18,675 nt of DNA from JAUREX01 sp964472135 (GTDB lineage Bacteria; Pseudomonadota; Alphaproteobacteria; Rhodobacterales; Rhodobacteraceae), in contig CAYYJB010000047.1 of assembly GCA_964472135.1 (NCBI GenBank), positions 1 to 18,675 on the forward strand, given 5' to 3'. The notes beneath the pieces were generated by a model that ran no database searches, had not been told where the DNA came from, and saw only the letters and a program-made list of their open reading frames with translations. A program made the translations under genes and the position numbers. Positions 1 to 7,384 of the stretch are shown in pieces; position 1 is the first letter of the stretch, and every line of letters starts with the position of its first letter.

Positions 1-76
1 TGAGGCGCTTGCGCGCCTTGAGGACCGGCAGCGGACACAGAAGGCCCGAGGCATCAAGGGTATCGTCCCAGTTCAT
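1..76 (-). CDS. tusA: TusA/SirA-family sulfur carrier protein (partial, 3' end beyond left edge)
   Basis: Read on the minus strand from the ATG at 76-74, the first 25 residues are visible and the frame is open to the edge. They include DASGLLCPLPVLKARK, which holds the Cys-Pro-x-Pro signature of the TusA/SirA family (Cys14, Pro15, Pro17). In this family the cysteine carries a persulfide, used in tRNA thiolation and, through FdhD or IscS partners, in molybdenum-cofactor sulfuration. The gene is divergent from the NAD-dependent formate dehydrogenase operon across about 180 bp, so a role in sulfurating the formate dehydrogenase cofactor is plausible but inferred from position. The family is about 75-80 residues long, so roughly two thirds is missing. 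It could also be a YeeD-like TusA paralogue. Confidence 0.8.
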   Translation of the reverse strand, partial: MNWDDTLDASGLLCPLPVLKARKRL

Positions 77-161
77 GGCGCATCTGCTAGGCGAAACGCC
101 GCCTTTTGTCCACCGTTCCCGAGTCCGGCATGAAAGGATGATCCAAAGAAAGATCGGACTA

Positions 162-182
162 ATGATAGGATATGCCTATCAT
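162..182. promoter_or_regulatory. Candidate LysR-type operator upstream of fds operon
   Basis: ATGATAGG and CCTATCAT form perfect 8-bp inverted arms around a 5-nt centre. The core reads ATAG-N7-CTAT, the spacing seen in sites of LysR-type regulators (T-N11-A type). Formate dehydrogenase fds operons in other proteobacteria are known to be controlled by LysR-type regulators such as FdsR. The site overlaps a TATCAT -10-like hexamer, so binding could repress as well as activate. The regulator is not in this window. The assignment rests on symmetry and position only. Confidence 0.5.
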
Positions 183-244
183 CCGACGGGTCAGCGCGAT
201 TGACCGCGCGCCTCCGGCGGACGCAGAAGCAGGCGACAGACGAC

Positions 245-253
245 AGGTGGAGG
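245..253 (+). promoter_or_regulatory. Ribosome binding site that fixes the fdsGB start
   Basis: AGGTGGAGG lies five bases upstream of the ATG at 259. The longer open frame could begin at 172, but that ATG sits inside a palindrome without a purine-rich leader. Homology to the FdsG/NuoE fold begins after 259. The site therefore supports the shorter 561-residue product. Confidence 0.75.
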
Positions 254-258
254 CGGTG

Positions 259-1944
259 ATGGCACTCGATCAGCGGCAGGGCACTTGGAAATCCGGGCGC
301 GGCAAGGGCCGCCCGACCACCAAGGGGCGCCAGCTCGAGGATGGGGCACTGGCCGAGGTTCGCGCCCTGATCGGCGACCGACCGCGCCGGCGCGATCTGT
401 TGATCGAGTTCCTGCACCTCATCCAGGATGCCTACGGCCACCTCGCCGCGCGCCACCTGCGCGCGCTCGCCGAGGAGATGCGCCTCGCGCAGGCCGAGGT
501 GTGGGAGGTCGCGACCTTCTATGCCCATTTCGACCCGGTGCGCGAGGATGAGGCCCCGCCGCCCGCGCTGACGATCCGCGTGTGCGATTCGCTTTCGTGC
601 GAGATGGCGGGCGCCGACGCGCTCGCCCGTGCGCTGGCCGAAGGGATGGATCCGGCCGAGGTCCGCATCCTGCGCGCGCCCTGCATGGGCCGCTGCGATA
701 CCGCGCCCGTCGCCGAGGTGGGCCACCGCCATGTCGACCATGCGACGCCCGAACGCGTCGCCGCCGTCCGCGCCTCGGGCGATTTCCACCCCGAGATGCC
801 CGACCACCAGAACCTCGCGGCCTATCGCGCGGCGGGGGGATACGCGACGCTCGAGCATCTGCGCGCGCGGGGCAACTGGCAGGAGGTGCAGGAGCGCGTG
901 CTGGCCTCGGGGCTGCGCGGCCTCGGGGGGGCGGGCTTCCCCTCGGGGCGCAAATGGTCCTTCGTGCGCGCCAATCCGGGGCCGCGCTATCTCGCCGTCA
1001 ACGGCGACGAGGGCGAGCCGGGCACCTTCAAGGACCGCTTCTATCTCGAACGCACGCCCCACCTCATGCTCGAGGGGATGCTGATCGCGGCCTGGGCCGT
1101 CGAGGCGGAGCGCTGCTTTGTCTACATGCGCGACGAATACCCCGCCGTGCTCGCGATTCTCGGTGCCGAGATCGCGGCGCTCGAGGCGGCGGGCCTGATC
1201 GCGCCGGGATATGTCGAACTGCGCCGCGGGGCAGGGGCCTATATCTGCGGCGAGGAATCCGCGATGATCGAATCGATCGAGGGCAAGCGCGGCATCCCGC
1301 GGCTGCGGCCGCCCTATGTCGCGCAGGTCGGGATCTTCGGCCGCCCGACGCTCGTCCACAACGTCGAGACACTCCACTGGATCGCGCGCATCTGCCGCGA
1401 GGGGCCCGAGATCCTCTCATCGGTCGAGAAGAACGGCCGCAAGGGCCTGCGCTCCTACTCCGTCTCGGGGCGCGTTGCCCGGCCGGGGGTGCATCTGTTG
1501 CCCGCGGGTTCGACCATCCGCGACGTGATCGCGGCGGCAGGCGGGATGCTGCCCGGGCACCGCTTCAAGGCCTATCAGCCGGGCGGGCCGTCCTCGGGGC
1601 TCTTGCCGGCAACGCTCGACGACATCCCGCTCGATTTCGACACGCTCCAGCCGCATGGCAGCTTCATCGGCTCGGCGGCGGTGGTCGTGCTGTCGGACCA
1701 CGACAGCGCGCGCGGCGCGGCGCTCAACATGCTTGCCTTCTTCGAGAAGGAAAGCTGCGGCCAGTGCACGCCCTGCCGCGTCGGCTGCGAAAAGGCCGTG
1801 AAGCTCATGCAGGCGCCGAAATGGGACCGCGCGCTGCTCGAGGATCTCTGCCAGGTGATGGCCGACGCCTCGATCTGCGGCCTCGGCCAGGCCGCGCCGA
1901 ACCCGATCCGCCTTACCCTCAAGCACTTCGCCGACGAGGTCTGA
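259..1944 (+). CDS. fdsB: NAD-dependent formate dehydrogenase, fused gamma-beta (FdsG-FdsB) diaphorase subunit
   Basis: This 561-residue protein joins two subunits that are separate in FdsGBA enzymes. Residues 30-160 form the NuoE/FdsG thioredoxin-like domain with the [2Fe-2S] ligands Cys109, Cys114, Cys142 and Cys146 (the last two in PCMGRC). Residues 190-561 are NuoF/FdsB: a GLGGAGFP flavin/NAD loop near 221-228, the FMN-binding stretch VNGDEGEPGTFKDR near 247-260, AYICGEESAM near 327-336, and a [4Fe-4S] site from Cys500, Cys503, Cys506 and Cys540. It takes electrons from the catalytic subunit and reduces NAD+ through FMN in the cytoplasm. Size and fusion match Fdh1B of Methylorubrum extorquens FDH1. 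The stop lies 1 nt before the next start, so the two genes are coupled. An alternative start at 172 would add 29 residues and is disfavoured. Confidence 0.95.
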   Translation: MALDQRQGTWKSGRGKGRPTTKGRQLEDGALAEVRALIGDRPRRRDLLIEFLHLIQDAYGHLAARHLRALAEEMRLAQAEVWEVATFYAHFDPVREDEAPPPALTIRVCDSLSCEMAGADALARALAEGMDPAEVRILRAPCMGRCDTAPVAEVGHRHVDHATPERVAAVRASGDFHPEMPDHQNLAAYRAAGGYATLEHLRARGNWQEVQERVLASGLRGLGGAGFPSGRKWSFVRANPGPRYLAVNGDEGEPGTFKDRFYLERTPHLMLEGMLIAAWAVEAERCFVYMRDEYPAVLAILGAEIAALEAAGLIAPGYVELRRGAGAYICGEESAMIESIEGKRGIPRLRPPYVAQVGIFGRPTLVHNVETLHWIARICREGPEILSSVEKNGRKGLRSYSVSGRVARPGVHLLPAGSTIRDVIAAAGGMLPGHRFKAYQPGGPSSGLLPATLDDIPLDFDTLQPHGSFIGSAAVVVLSDHDSARGAALNMLAFFEKESCGQCTPCRVGCEKAVKLMQAPKWDRALLEDLCQVMADASICGLGQAAPNPIRLTLKHFADEV

Positions 1945-1945
1945 C

Positions 1946-4741
1946 ATGCTCGACACCAAGGGCCCCGAGCCGATCATCTTCACCCTCGATGGCGAGCCCG
2001 TCGCCGCCCGCCCCGGCGAGACGATCTGGGAGGTCGCGCAGGGGCGGGGCCTCGTCATCCCGCACCTCTGCCACCGGCCCGAGCCGGGCTATCGCCCCGA
2101 CGGCAACTGCCGGGCCTGCGTGGTCGAGGTCGAGGGGGAGCGCACGCTCGCCCCGAGTTGCTGCCGCGTGCCCACCCCCGGCATGGTCGTCCACACCCAG
2201 AGCGCCCGCGCCACCGCCGCGCGCAAGATGGTGGTCGAGCTCCTGGTCGCCGACCAGCCCCCCCGCCCCGAGGCGCACGACCGCTCCTCGCATCTGTGGC
2301 AGATGGCCGACGCGGTGGGCCTGGCCGAGAGCCGCTTCCCCGCCATCGAACCCGCCCGCATCCCGCTCCTCGATGACAGCCATGTCGCGATGCAGGTCAA
2401 CCTCGACGCCTGCATCCAGTGCGGCCTGTGCGTGCGGGCCTGCCGCGAGGTGCAGGTCAACGACGTGATCGGCATGGCCGGGCGCGGCCATGACAGCCAC
2501 CCCACCTTCGACCTCGCCGACCCGATGGGCGAAAGCACCTGCGTGGCCTGCGGCGAATGCGTGCAGGCATGCCCCACCGGCGCGCTGATGCCTGCCGCCA
2601 CCCTCGATGCCAGGGGCCACGGCGACAGCCGCGACTTCGACCACGAGGTGAAATCGCTCTGCCCCTTCTGCGGGGTGGGCTGCCAGGTCTCGATCAAGGT
2701 CAAGGACGGCCGCGTCGCCCGGGTCGACGGCATCAACGGCCCCGCGAACGAGGGGCGGCTCTGCGTCAAGGGCCGCTTCGGCTTCGACTACATCCACCAC
2801 CCCCACCGGCTGACGAAGCCGCTGATCCGGCGCGAGGATGCCCCCGCCAAGGGCATGGACGTCGACCCCGCCAACCCCTGGACCCATTTCCGCGAGGCCG
2901 AATGGGACGAGGCCCTCGACGTCGCGGCGCGCGGCCTGCTGGACCTGCGCGCCTATTGGGGCGGCCGGGCCGTCGCGGGCTTCGGCAGCGCCAAATGCAC
3001 CAACGAAGAGGCCTATCTCTTCCAGAAGCTGATCCGCCAGGCCTTCCGCCACAATAACGTCGACCACTGCACCCGGCTCTGCCACGCCTCTTCGGTCGCG
3101 GCCCTGATGGAAAACATCGGCAGCGCCGCCGTCACCGCCACCTTCAACGAGATCGAGAACGCCGACGTCGCGATCGTGATCGGCTCCAACCCGACCGAGA
3201 ACCACCCCGTCGCCGCCACCTTCTTCAAGCAGTTCGCCAAGCGCGGCGGCAACCTCATCGTGATGGATCCGCGCGGCATGGGGCTGAAGCGCCACGCCAC
3301 CCACATGCTCCAGTTCCGCCCCGGCACCGATGTCGCGCTCCTGAACGCGATCATGAACGTGATCGTCGAGGAAAAGCTCTATGACCGCCAGTTCGTCGAA
3401 GGCTTCACCGAGGGCTTCTTCGAATTCCGCGACCACATCCGCGCCTTCCCGCCCGAGCGGATGGCCGAGATCTGCGGCATCGACGCCGAGACGATCCGCG
3501 CCGTCGCCCGCGGCTTCGCCCGCGCCCGCGCCGGCATGATCTTCTGGGGGATGGGCGTCAGCCAGCACATCCACGGCACCGACAACGCCCGCTGCCTCAT
3601 CTCGCTCGCGCTGCTCTGCGGCCATGTCGGACGCCCCGGCACCGGCCTGCACCCGCTGCGCGGCCAGAACAACGTCCAGGGCGCCTCGGACGCGGGCCTC
3701 ATCCCGATGTTCCTGCCCGACTACCACGCCGTGACCGACGCCGAGACGCGCGAGCTTTTCCGCCACATCTGGCGCGGCACCGAGATCGAGGCGCAGAAGG
3801 GCCTGACGGTGGTCGAGATCATGGACGCGATCTATCGCGGCGAAATCCGCGGCATGTACATCCTGGGCGAGAACCCCGCCATGTCCGACCCCGATGTCGA
3901 ACATGCCCGCCGCGCGCTTGCCAAGCTCGAACACCTCGTGGTGCAGGACATCTTCCTGACCGAGACGGCGATGTATGCCGATGTCATCCTGCCGGCCTCG
4001 GCCTTCTACGAAAAGACGGGAACGGTCACCAACACCAACCGCCAGGTGCAGATGGGCCGCAAGGCGGTCGAACCCCCGGGCGAGGCGCGCGCCGACTGGC
4101 GCATCACCGTGGCCCTCGCCAACCGCCTCGGGCTAGACTGGGATTACGACAGCCCGCGCGAGATCTTCGCCGAGATGAAGATGAGCATGCGCTCGCTCCA
4201 CCACATCACCTGGGCCCGGCTCGAGGCCGAGGATGCGGTCACCTACCCGAGCCTCAGCCAGACCGACCCCGGCCAGGCGGTCGTCTTCGGCGACGGCTTC
4301 CCCCGCCGCGCCGGCCGCGCCAAGTTCACCCCCGCCCGCGTCACCCCCCCGGCCGAGGTCCCCGATCGCGACTATCCGCTGATCCTCATCACCGGCCGGA
4401 TGCTCGAACACTGGCACACGGGCTCGATGACCCGCCGCGCCGGCACCCTCGATGCGCTCGAACCCGAGGCCTTCGTCGCTCTCCACCCCGCCAGCTTGCG
4501 CCGCTTGGGCCTCGCGGCCGGCGACATGGTCCGCGTCACCACCCGCCGCGGCACCGTCGAGGCCCGCGCCAGGGCGGACCGCGCGGTCGCCGAGGACTGC
4601 CTCTTCATGCCCTTCGCCTTCGTCGAGGCCGCGGCCAACGTGCTGACCAACCCCCAGCTCGATCCCTTCGGCAAGATCCCCGAGTTCAAATACGCCGCCG
4701 CCCGCCTTGAACCAGTGAAGGGGCATGTCTCCACCGGGTAG
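1946..4741 (+). CDS. fdsA: NAD-dependent formate dehydrogenase, catalytic alpha subunit (FdsA/Fdh1A type)
   Basis: This 931-residue cytoplasmic protein oxidises formate to CO2 at a bis-MGD Mo or W centre. The N-terminal NuoG-like [2Fe-2S] domain has Cys42, Cys55, Cys58 and Cys72/73. A two-cluster ferredoxin module follows (Cys156/159/162/166 and Cys199/202/205/209), then the cofactor-proximal [4Fe-4S] ligands Cys239, Cys242, Cys246 and Cys273. The metal ligand is Cys379 with catalytic His380 (TRLCHASS), and Arg572 in LRGQNNVQG fits the formate-binding arginine. No TAT signal is present. The C-terminal molybdopterin dinucleotide-binding domain starts near residue 800. Start and upstream stop are 1 nt apart. 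No fdsC or fdsD follows: transcription meets a strong hairpin 46 nt later. Whether the metal is Mo or W cannot be read from sequence; two-subunit FDH1 of M. extorquens is a tungsten enzyme. Confidence 0.95.
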   Translation: MLDTKGPEPIIFTLDGEPVAARPGETIWEVAQGRGLVIPHLCHRPEPGYRPDGNCRACVVEVEGERTLAPSCCRVPTPGMVVHTQSARATAARKMVVELLVADQPPRPEAHDRSSHLWQMADAVGLAESRFPAIEPARIPLLDDSHVAMQVNLDACIQCGLCVRACREVQVNDVIGMAGRGHDSHPTFDLADPMGESTCVACGECVQACPTGALMPAATLDARGHGDSRDFDHEVKSLCPFCGVGCQVSIKVKDGRVARVDGINGPANEGRLCVKGRFGFDYIHHPHRLTKPLIRREDAPAKGMDVDPANPWTHFREAEWDEALDVAARGLLDLRAYWGGRAVAGFGSAKCTNEEAYLFQKLIRQAFRHNNVDHCTRLCHASSVAALMENIGSAAVTATFNEIENADVAIVIGSNPTENHPVAATFFKQFAKRGGNLIVMDPRGMGLKRHATHMLQFRPGTDVALLNAIMNVIVEEKLYDRQFVEGFTEGFFEFRDHIRAFPPERMAEICGIDAETIRAVARGFARARAGMIFWGMGVSQHIHGTDNARCLISLALLCGHVGRPGTGLHPLRGQNNVQGASDAGLIPMFLPDYHAVTDAETRELFRHIWRGTEIEAQKGLTVVEIMDAIYRGEIRGMYILGENPAMSDPDVEHARRALAKLEHLVVQDIFLTETAMYADVILPASAFYEKTGTVTNTNRQVQMGRKAVEPPGEARADWRITVALANRLGLDWDYDSPREIFAEMKMSMRSLHHITWARLEAEDAVTYPSLSQTDPGQAVVFGDGFPRRAGRAKFTPARVTPPAEVPDRDYPLILITGRMLEHWHTGSMTRRAGTLDALEPEAFVALHPASLRRLGLAAGDMVRVTTRRGTVEARARADRAVAEDCLFMPFAFVEAAANVLTNPQLDPFGKIPEFKYAAARLEPVKGHVSTG

Positions 4742-4786
4742 GAGCCCCCCCTGGCGCCGCGCGCCCGGCCTCGCCCGCAGGGCCTT

Positions 4787-4845
4787 GGGTATTTGGGCCA
4801 AGATGAGGAGAGGGGCGCCCCTTCCTCATCTTGGCAAAAATACCC
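4787..4845. terminator. Bidirectional hairpin terminator between convergent operons
   Basis: GGGTATTT with GCCAAGATGAGGA on the left pairs with TCCTCATCTTGGC and AAATACCC on the right. The only interruptions are near the A/T tracts and one base at the apex, and the apex AGGGGCGCCCCT is itself a palindrome. The A/T-rich outer segments give a U-rich tail in either direction. It sits 45 nt after the fdsA stop and 4 nt from the stop of the convergent cytochrome gene, so it can end both transcripts. From memory, stems of this GGGTATTT...GCCAAGATGA type recur between genes in Rhodobacterales genomes. Confidence 0.9.
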
Positions 4846-4849
4846 GGCT

Positions 4850-6061
4850 CTACCCGCCGTTCTCGCGCAGGAATTCGATCAGTGCGCGACGATCCTCGGG
4901 CGCTGGAAGGCGCTGTTCGGGCATCCGGCTGCCGGGCGTATAGGCCTCGGGGCCGAACTCGAAGAGGGCGGCTACGGTTTCCTCGGTCCAGATGATGTCG
5001 AGGGCCTTCAGCGCCCCGGAATAGGCGTATCCCGGGGCCGAGGCGATGGGGCGGCCGAAGATGCCTTTAAGGGTCGGGCCGGCGCGGTTGCCGTCGTCGG
5101 GCCCGAGGCTGTGGCAGACGGCGCAGGCGCGCCAGACCCGGGCGCCCCGCGAGGTATCGGTCTGGCTGTCCGCCGTGGCGCTGCCTGGGCCGAGGGGGGT
5201 GCCCTCGGCAGTCCAGCGCCGGATGATCCCGTCGTTGCCGGCGCTGAGGAGGGACCCCTGCGCGAAGGCCACCGCCCAGACCGCGCCCTGACCGGTCTCG
5301 ATGCGCGCGCGGAGCGTCAGGTCCGCGGCTTCGATCAGCCAGACCTCGCCCGAAACCGAGGAGGCCGCGAGAAGCCCCCCCTCGGCTGCGAGGGCGACGA
5401 CCGGGAGGGGGCGTTCGGAGAGCGCACGTTCGGCCTCGATGCCTGCGTGCGTCGCGCGGCGCAGCACCCCGTCGGCGCCGGCGACGATGACGCCCGCCCC
5501 GTCGGCCACGAGCGCGGCCGGGGGGCTCGCGAGGTCGACCGAGGCCACGAGGCGGGCGCCCTGCCAGAAGCGCAGCCGCAGGTCGGTGCCGATGCTCGCG
5601 AGCCCGTCGGGCGTGGCGACGAGGCCGGTCGCCTGGCCCTGATGGGCCTCGAAGGCGGTGCCGTCGGGCAGAACGATGCGCCCGTCCCAGCCGGCCGAGG
5701 CGATGCCGTCGGGCAGGGCGGCGAGGGCGGCGACGGGCGCCTCATGGGCCAAGCGGCGCATCAGGGGGTCGGGATTGCCGTCCGCCCAGATGATCACCTG
5801 CCCGTCCTGGCCGCCTGTCGCGAAGCCGTCTGGCAGGGGCAGGACGGCCGTCACCGCGCCCGTGTGGCCGCGCACGATCTGGACGGGGGCACCCCCCTCC
5901 CAGCGGATCGCGCGCGTGTCGAGCCCGCCCGAGAGGACGCGCCCGTCCTCGGCCGCGAGCGCGCGCACCGGCCCGCCATGGCCGCGCAGATCCTGCGCCG
6001 TGGCGGGCGATGCGGCGGTCAGCAGCGCGGCGAGGGCGAGGGCGAGGCGTGCCGGGCCCAC
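4850..6061 (-). CDS. Exported WD40 beta-propeller fused to class I cytochrome c
   Basis: This 403-residue protein starts at a GTG (6061-6059) and has a signal peptide ending near TAQ/D (residue 23). Residues 24-290 form about seven degenerate WD40-like blades, each with a GH or H near its start and a WD/DG-type end (for example GGLDTRAIRW, SAGNDGIIRRW). The C-terminal 95 residues are a class I cytochrome c: heme motif Cys313-Ala-Val-Cys316-His317, a GPTLKGIFGR segment, and Met380 in SRMPEQ as likely sixth ligand. The protein should be periplasmic, and may be held near the membrane by the 51-residue protein encoded 11 nt upstream. As the last gene of the membrane formate dehydrogenase cluster it may accept or relay electrons, or act as a scaffold. 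Neither role is shown. The start codon has only a weak ribosome site, but no later Met would keep the signal peptide. Confidence 0.88.
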   Translation of the reverse strand: MGPARLALALAALLTAASPATAQDLRGHGGPVRALAAEDGRVLSGGLDTRAIRWEGGAPVQIVRGHTGAVTAVLPLPDGFATGGQDGQVIIWADGNPDPLMRRLAHEAPVAALAALPDGIASAGWDGRIVLPDGTAFEAHQGQATGLVATPDGLASIGTDLRLRFWQGARLVASVDLASPPAALVADGAGVIVAGADGVLRRATHAGIEAERALSERPLPVVALAAEGGLLAASSVSGEVWLIEAADLTLRARIETGQGAVWAVAFAQGSLLSAGNDGIIRRWTAEGTPLGPGSATADSQTDTSRGARVWRACAVCHSLGPDDGNRAGPTLKGIFGRPIASAPGYAYSGALKALDIIWTEETVAALFEFGPEAYTPGSRMPEQRLPAPEDRRALIEFLRENGG

Positions 6062-6072
6062 CGCTTGCCCGA

Positions 6073-6228
6073 TCAGAACTGGACGAGGTTGTCGCCCGGC
6101 GAGGTGATGCGCGCGCCCTCGGTGGTGTAGAGGGCAGGCGTCGTCGTCTGGAAGCGGCTGTCGAGCAGTTGCGCCGCGGCGACGGCCACGACGATGCCCA
6201 CGACGACGGCGGCGAGGAATGCTTTCAT
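6073..6228 (-). CDS. 51-residue single-span membrane protein
   Basis: The ATG at 6228 follows AAAGGACAG (6233-6241 region) at good spacing; the longer open frame upstream overlaps the mrp coding end and is not credible. Residues 3-20 (AFLAAVVVGIVVAVAAAQ) form one hydrophobic helix. It is followed by about 30 polar residues that, with an uncleaved N-in helix, would lie in the periplasm. I recognise no family. Sitting between mrp and the exported cytochrome, and ending 11 nt before the cytochrome start, it may be a membrane anchor or small accessory subunit for the cytochrome or for the formate dehydrogenase. The hydrophobic segment could also act as a cleavable signal (AAAQ-LL), leaving a very short peptide, which seems less likely. 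Confidence 0.7.
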   Translation of the reverse strand: MKAFLAAVVVGIVVAVAAAQLLDSRFQTTTPALYTTEGARITSPGDNLVQF

Positions 6229-6256
6229 GGTCTGTCCTTTCCAGTTCGTCCGGTTG

Positions 6257-7360
6257 TCATCCTGCGGCCGCGCGGGGCGCGGCGGCAAGCGTCTGGCACA
6301 ATTGCGCGGCCATCTGGCCGTAGATCCGCCCGAGCGGCCCCTCGGGGTCGCGGGCGAGGATCGGGCGGCCCGCATCCGAGGCGGCGCGCAGGTCGATCGT
6401 GAGGGGCACGGCGCCGAGATAGGGCACGCCGAGGCGGCGGGCCTCGGCCGCCGCGCCGCCCGTGCCGAAGATGTCGTGGCGGGTGCCGCAGTCGGGGCAG
6501 AGGAAATGGGCCATGTTCTCGATCAGGCCGAGGATCGGCACATCGACCTTGCGGAACATCGCGATGCCGCGGCGGGCATCGATGAGGGCGAGGTCCTGCG
6601 GGGTCGAGACGATGACGGCACCGGCGAGCGGGGTGCCCTGCGCGATCGCGAGTTGCGCGTCCCCCGTGCCGGGCGGCATGTCGACGAGCAGGATGTCGAG
6701 CCGGCCCCAGTCGACCTCGGCGATCATCTGGGTGAGCGCGCTCATCACCATGGGGCCGCGCCAGATCATCGCGGTCTCGGCATCGACGAGGAGGCCCATC
6801 GACATGGCCTTGAGGCCGTGCGCCTCGAGCGGGAGGAGGCGGCGGTCGGCGCCGACGCGGGGCCGGCCGTTGAGGCCGAGGAGCGTGGGCAGCGAGGGGC
6901 CGTGGACATCGGCATCGAGGATGCCGACGCGCAGGCCGCGGGCGCGGAGCGCGAGCGCGAGGTTGACGGTGGTCGTCGACTTGCCGACGCCGCCCTTGCC
7001 CGAGGCGACCGCGACGATCTGCGCGACGCCGGGCAGGACCGGGGCGCGCGCGGCCGGGCGGGGCTGGGGCGCGGCGGCGCGGCCGAGATCGGGCGGGGTC
7101 GGGGTGCCACGATCGGCCGTCAGCGCGACCATCGCCCCCGCGCCGCCCGGCAGCGCGCGCAGCGCGGCCTCGGCCGCGGCCCGAAGCGGAGCGAAGGCTG
7201 CGGCCTCATCCGGGGCGATGGCGATCGCGAGGCTGAGGCGTCCGCCCGCGACGACGGGCCCGGTCAGCCGCGCCGAGCCGATCAGCGCGCTGCCATCAGG
7301 CAGGCGCAGGGGCGACAGGGCGGCGCGCGCGTCGGCGAGGATGTCGTCGGGGCGGGTCAT
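6257..7360 (-). CDS. mrp: Mrp/ApbC-family Fe-S cluster carrier ATPase
   Basis: Starting at the ATG at 7360 the product is 367 residues; a GTG at 7378 would add six. Neither start has a clear ribosome site. The central domain is a SIMIBI P-loop NTPase with the deviant Walker A motif SGKGGVGKST near 120-129, a switch region VGILDADVHGPS, and VDMPPGTGD. Two cysteines in FLCPDCG (near 288 and 291) form the CxxC that binds a bridging [4Fe-4S] cluster in the dimer. The N-terminal 80 residues occupy the place of the MIP18/DUF59 domain but are alanine-rich and poorly conserved. Mrp/ApbC proteins deliver Fe-S clusters to apo-enzymes in the cytoplasm. Its place directly after fdhABC suggests service to the cluster-rich formate dehydrogenases. 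A second housekeeping mrp elsewhere in the genome is likely but cannot be seen here. Confidence 0.93.
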   Translation of the reverse strand: MTRPDDILADARAALSPLRLPDGSALIGSARLTGPVVAGGRLSLAIAIAPDEAAAFAPLRAAAEAALRALPGGAGAMVALTADRGTPTPPDLGRAAAPQPRPAARAPVLPGVAQIVAVASGKGGVGKSTTTVNLALALRARGLRVGILDADVHGPSLPTLLGLNGRPRVGADRRLLPLEAHGLKAMSMGLLVDAETAMIWRGPMVMSALTQMIAEVDWGRLDILLVDMPPGTGDAQLAIAQGTPLAGAVIVSTPQDLALIDARRGIAMFRKVDVPILGLIENMAHFLCPDCGTRHDIFGTGGAAAEARRLGVPYLGAVPLTIDLRAASDAGRPILARDPEGPLGRIYGQMAAQLCQTLAAAPRAAAG

Positions 7361-7384
7361 CGGCGGGCGGATGTCCACGGATGC

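Larger units (their letters stand above)
77..258. promoter_or_regulatory. Divergent intergenic region between tusA-like gene and fds operon
   Basis: This 182-bp spacer separates the two divergent genes and must hold both promoters. The part from 130 to 182 is clearly richer in A and T than its surroundings. It contains a short GGAT-G-ATCC palindrome (135-143) and the stronger palindrome at 162-182, which is listed separately. TATCAT at 177-182 matches five of six bases of a -10 hexamer for rightward transcription, but no good -35 precedes it, as would fit an activator-dependent promoter. An in-frame ATG at 172 lies inside the palindrome. I take it as non-coding because a much better start exists at 259. 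Confidence 0.5.

Noticed and set aside
1919..3934. 671-codon minus-strand open frame
   Set aside because: It is antisense to fdsA and has no conserved motif; the plus-strand frame carries all the expected cluster ligands.
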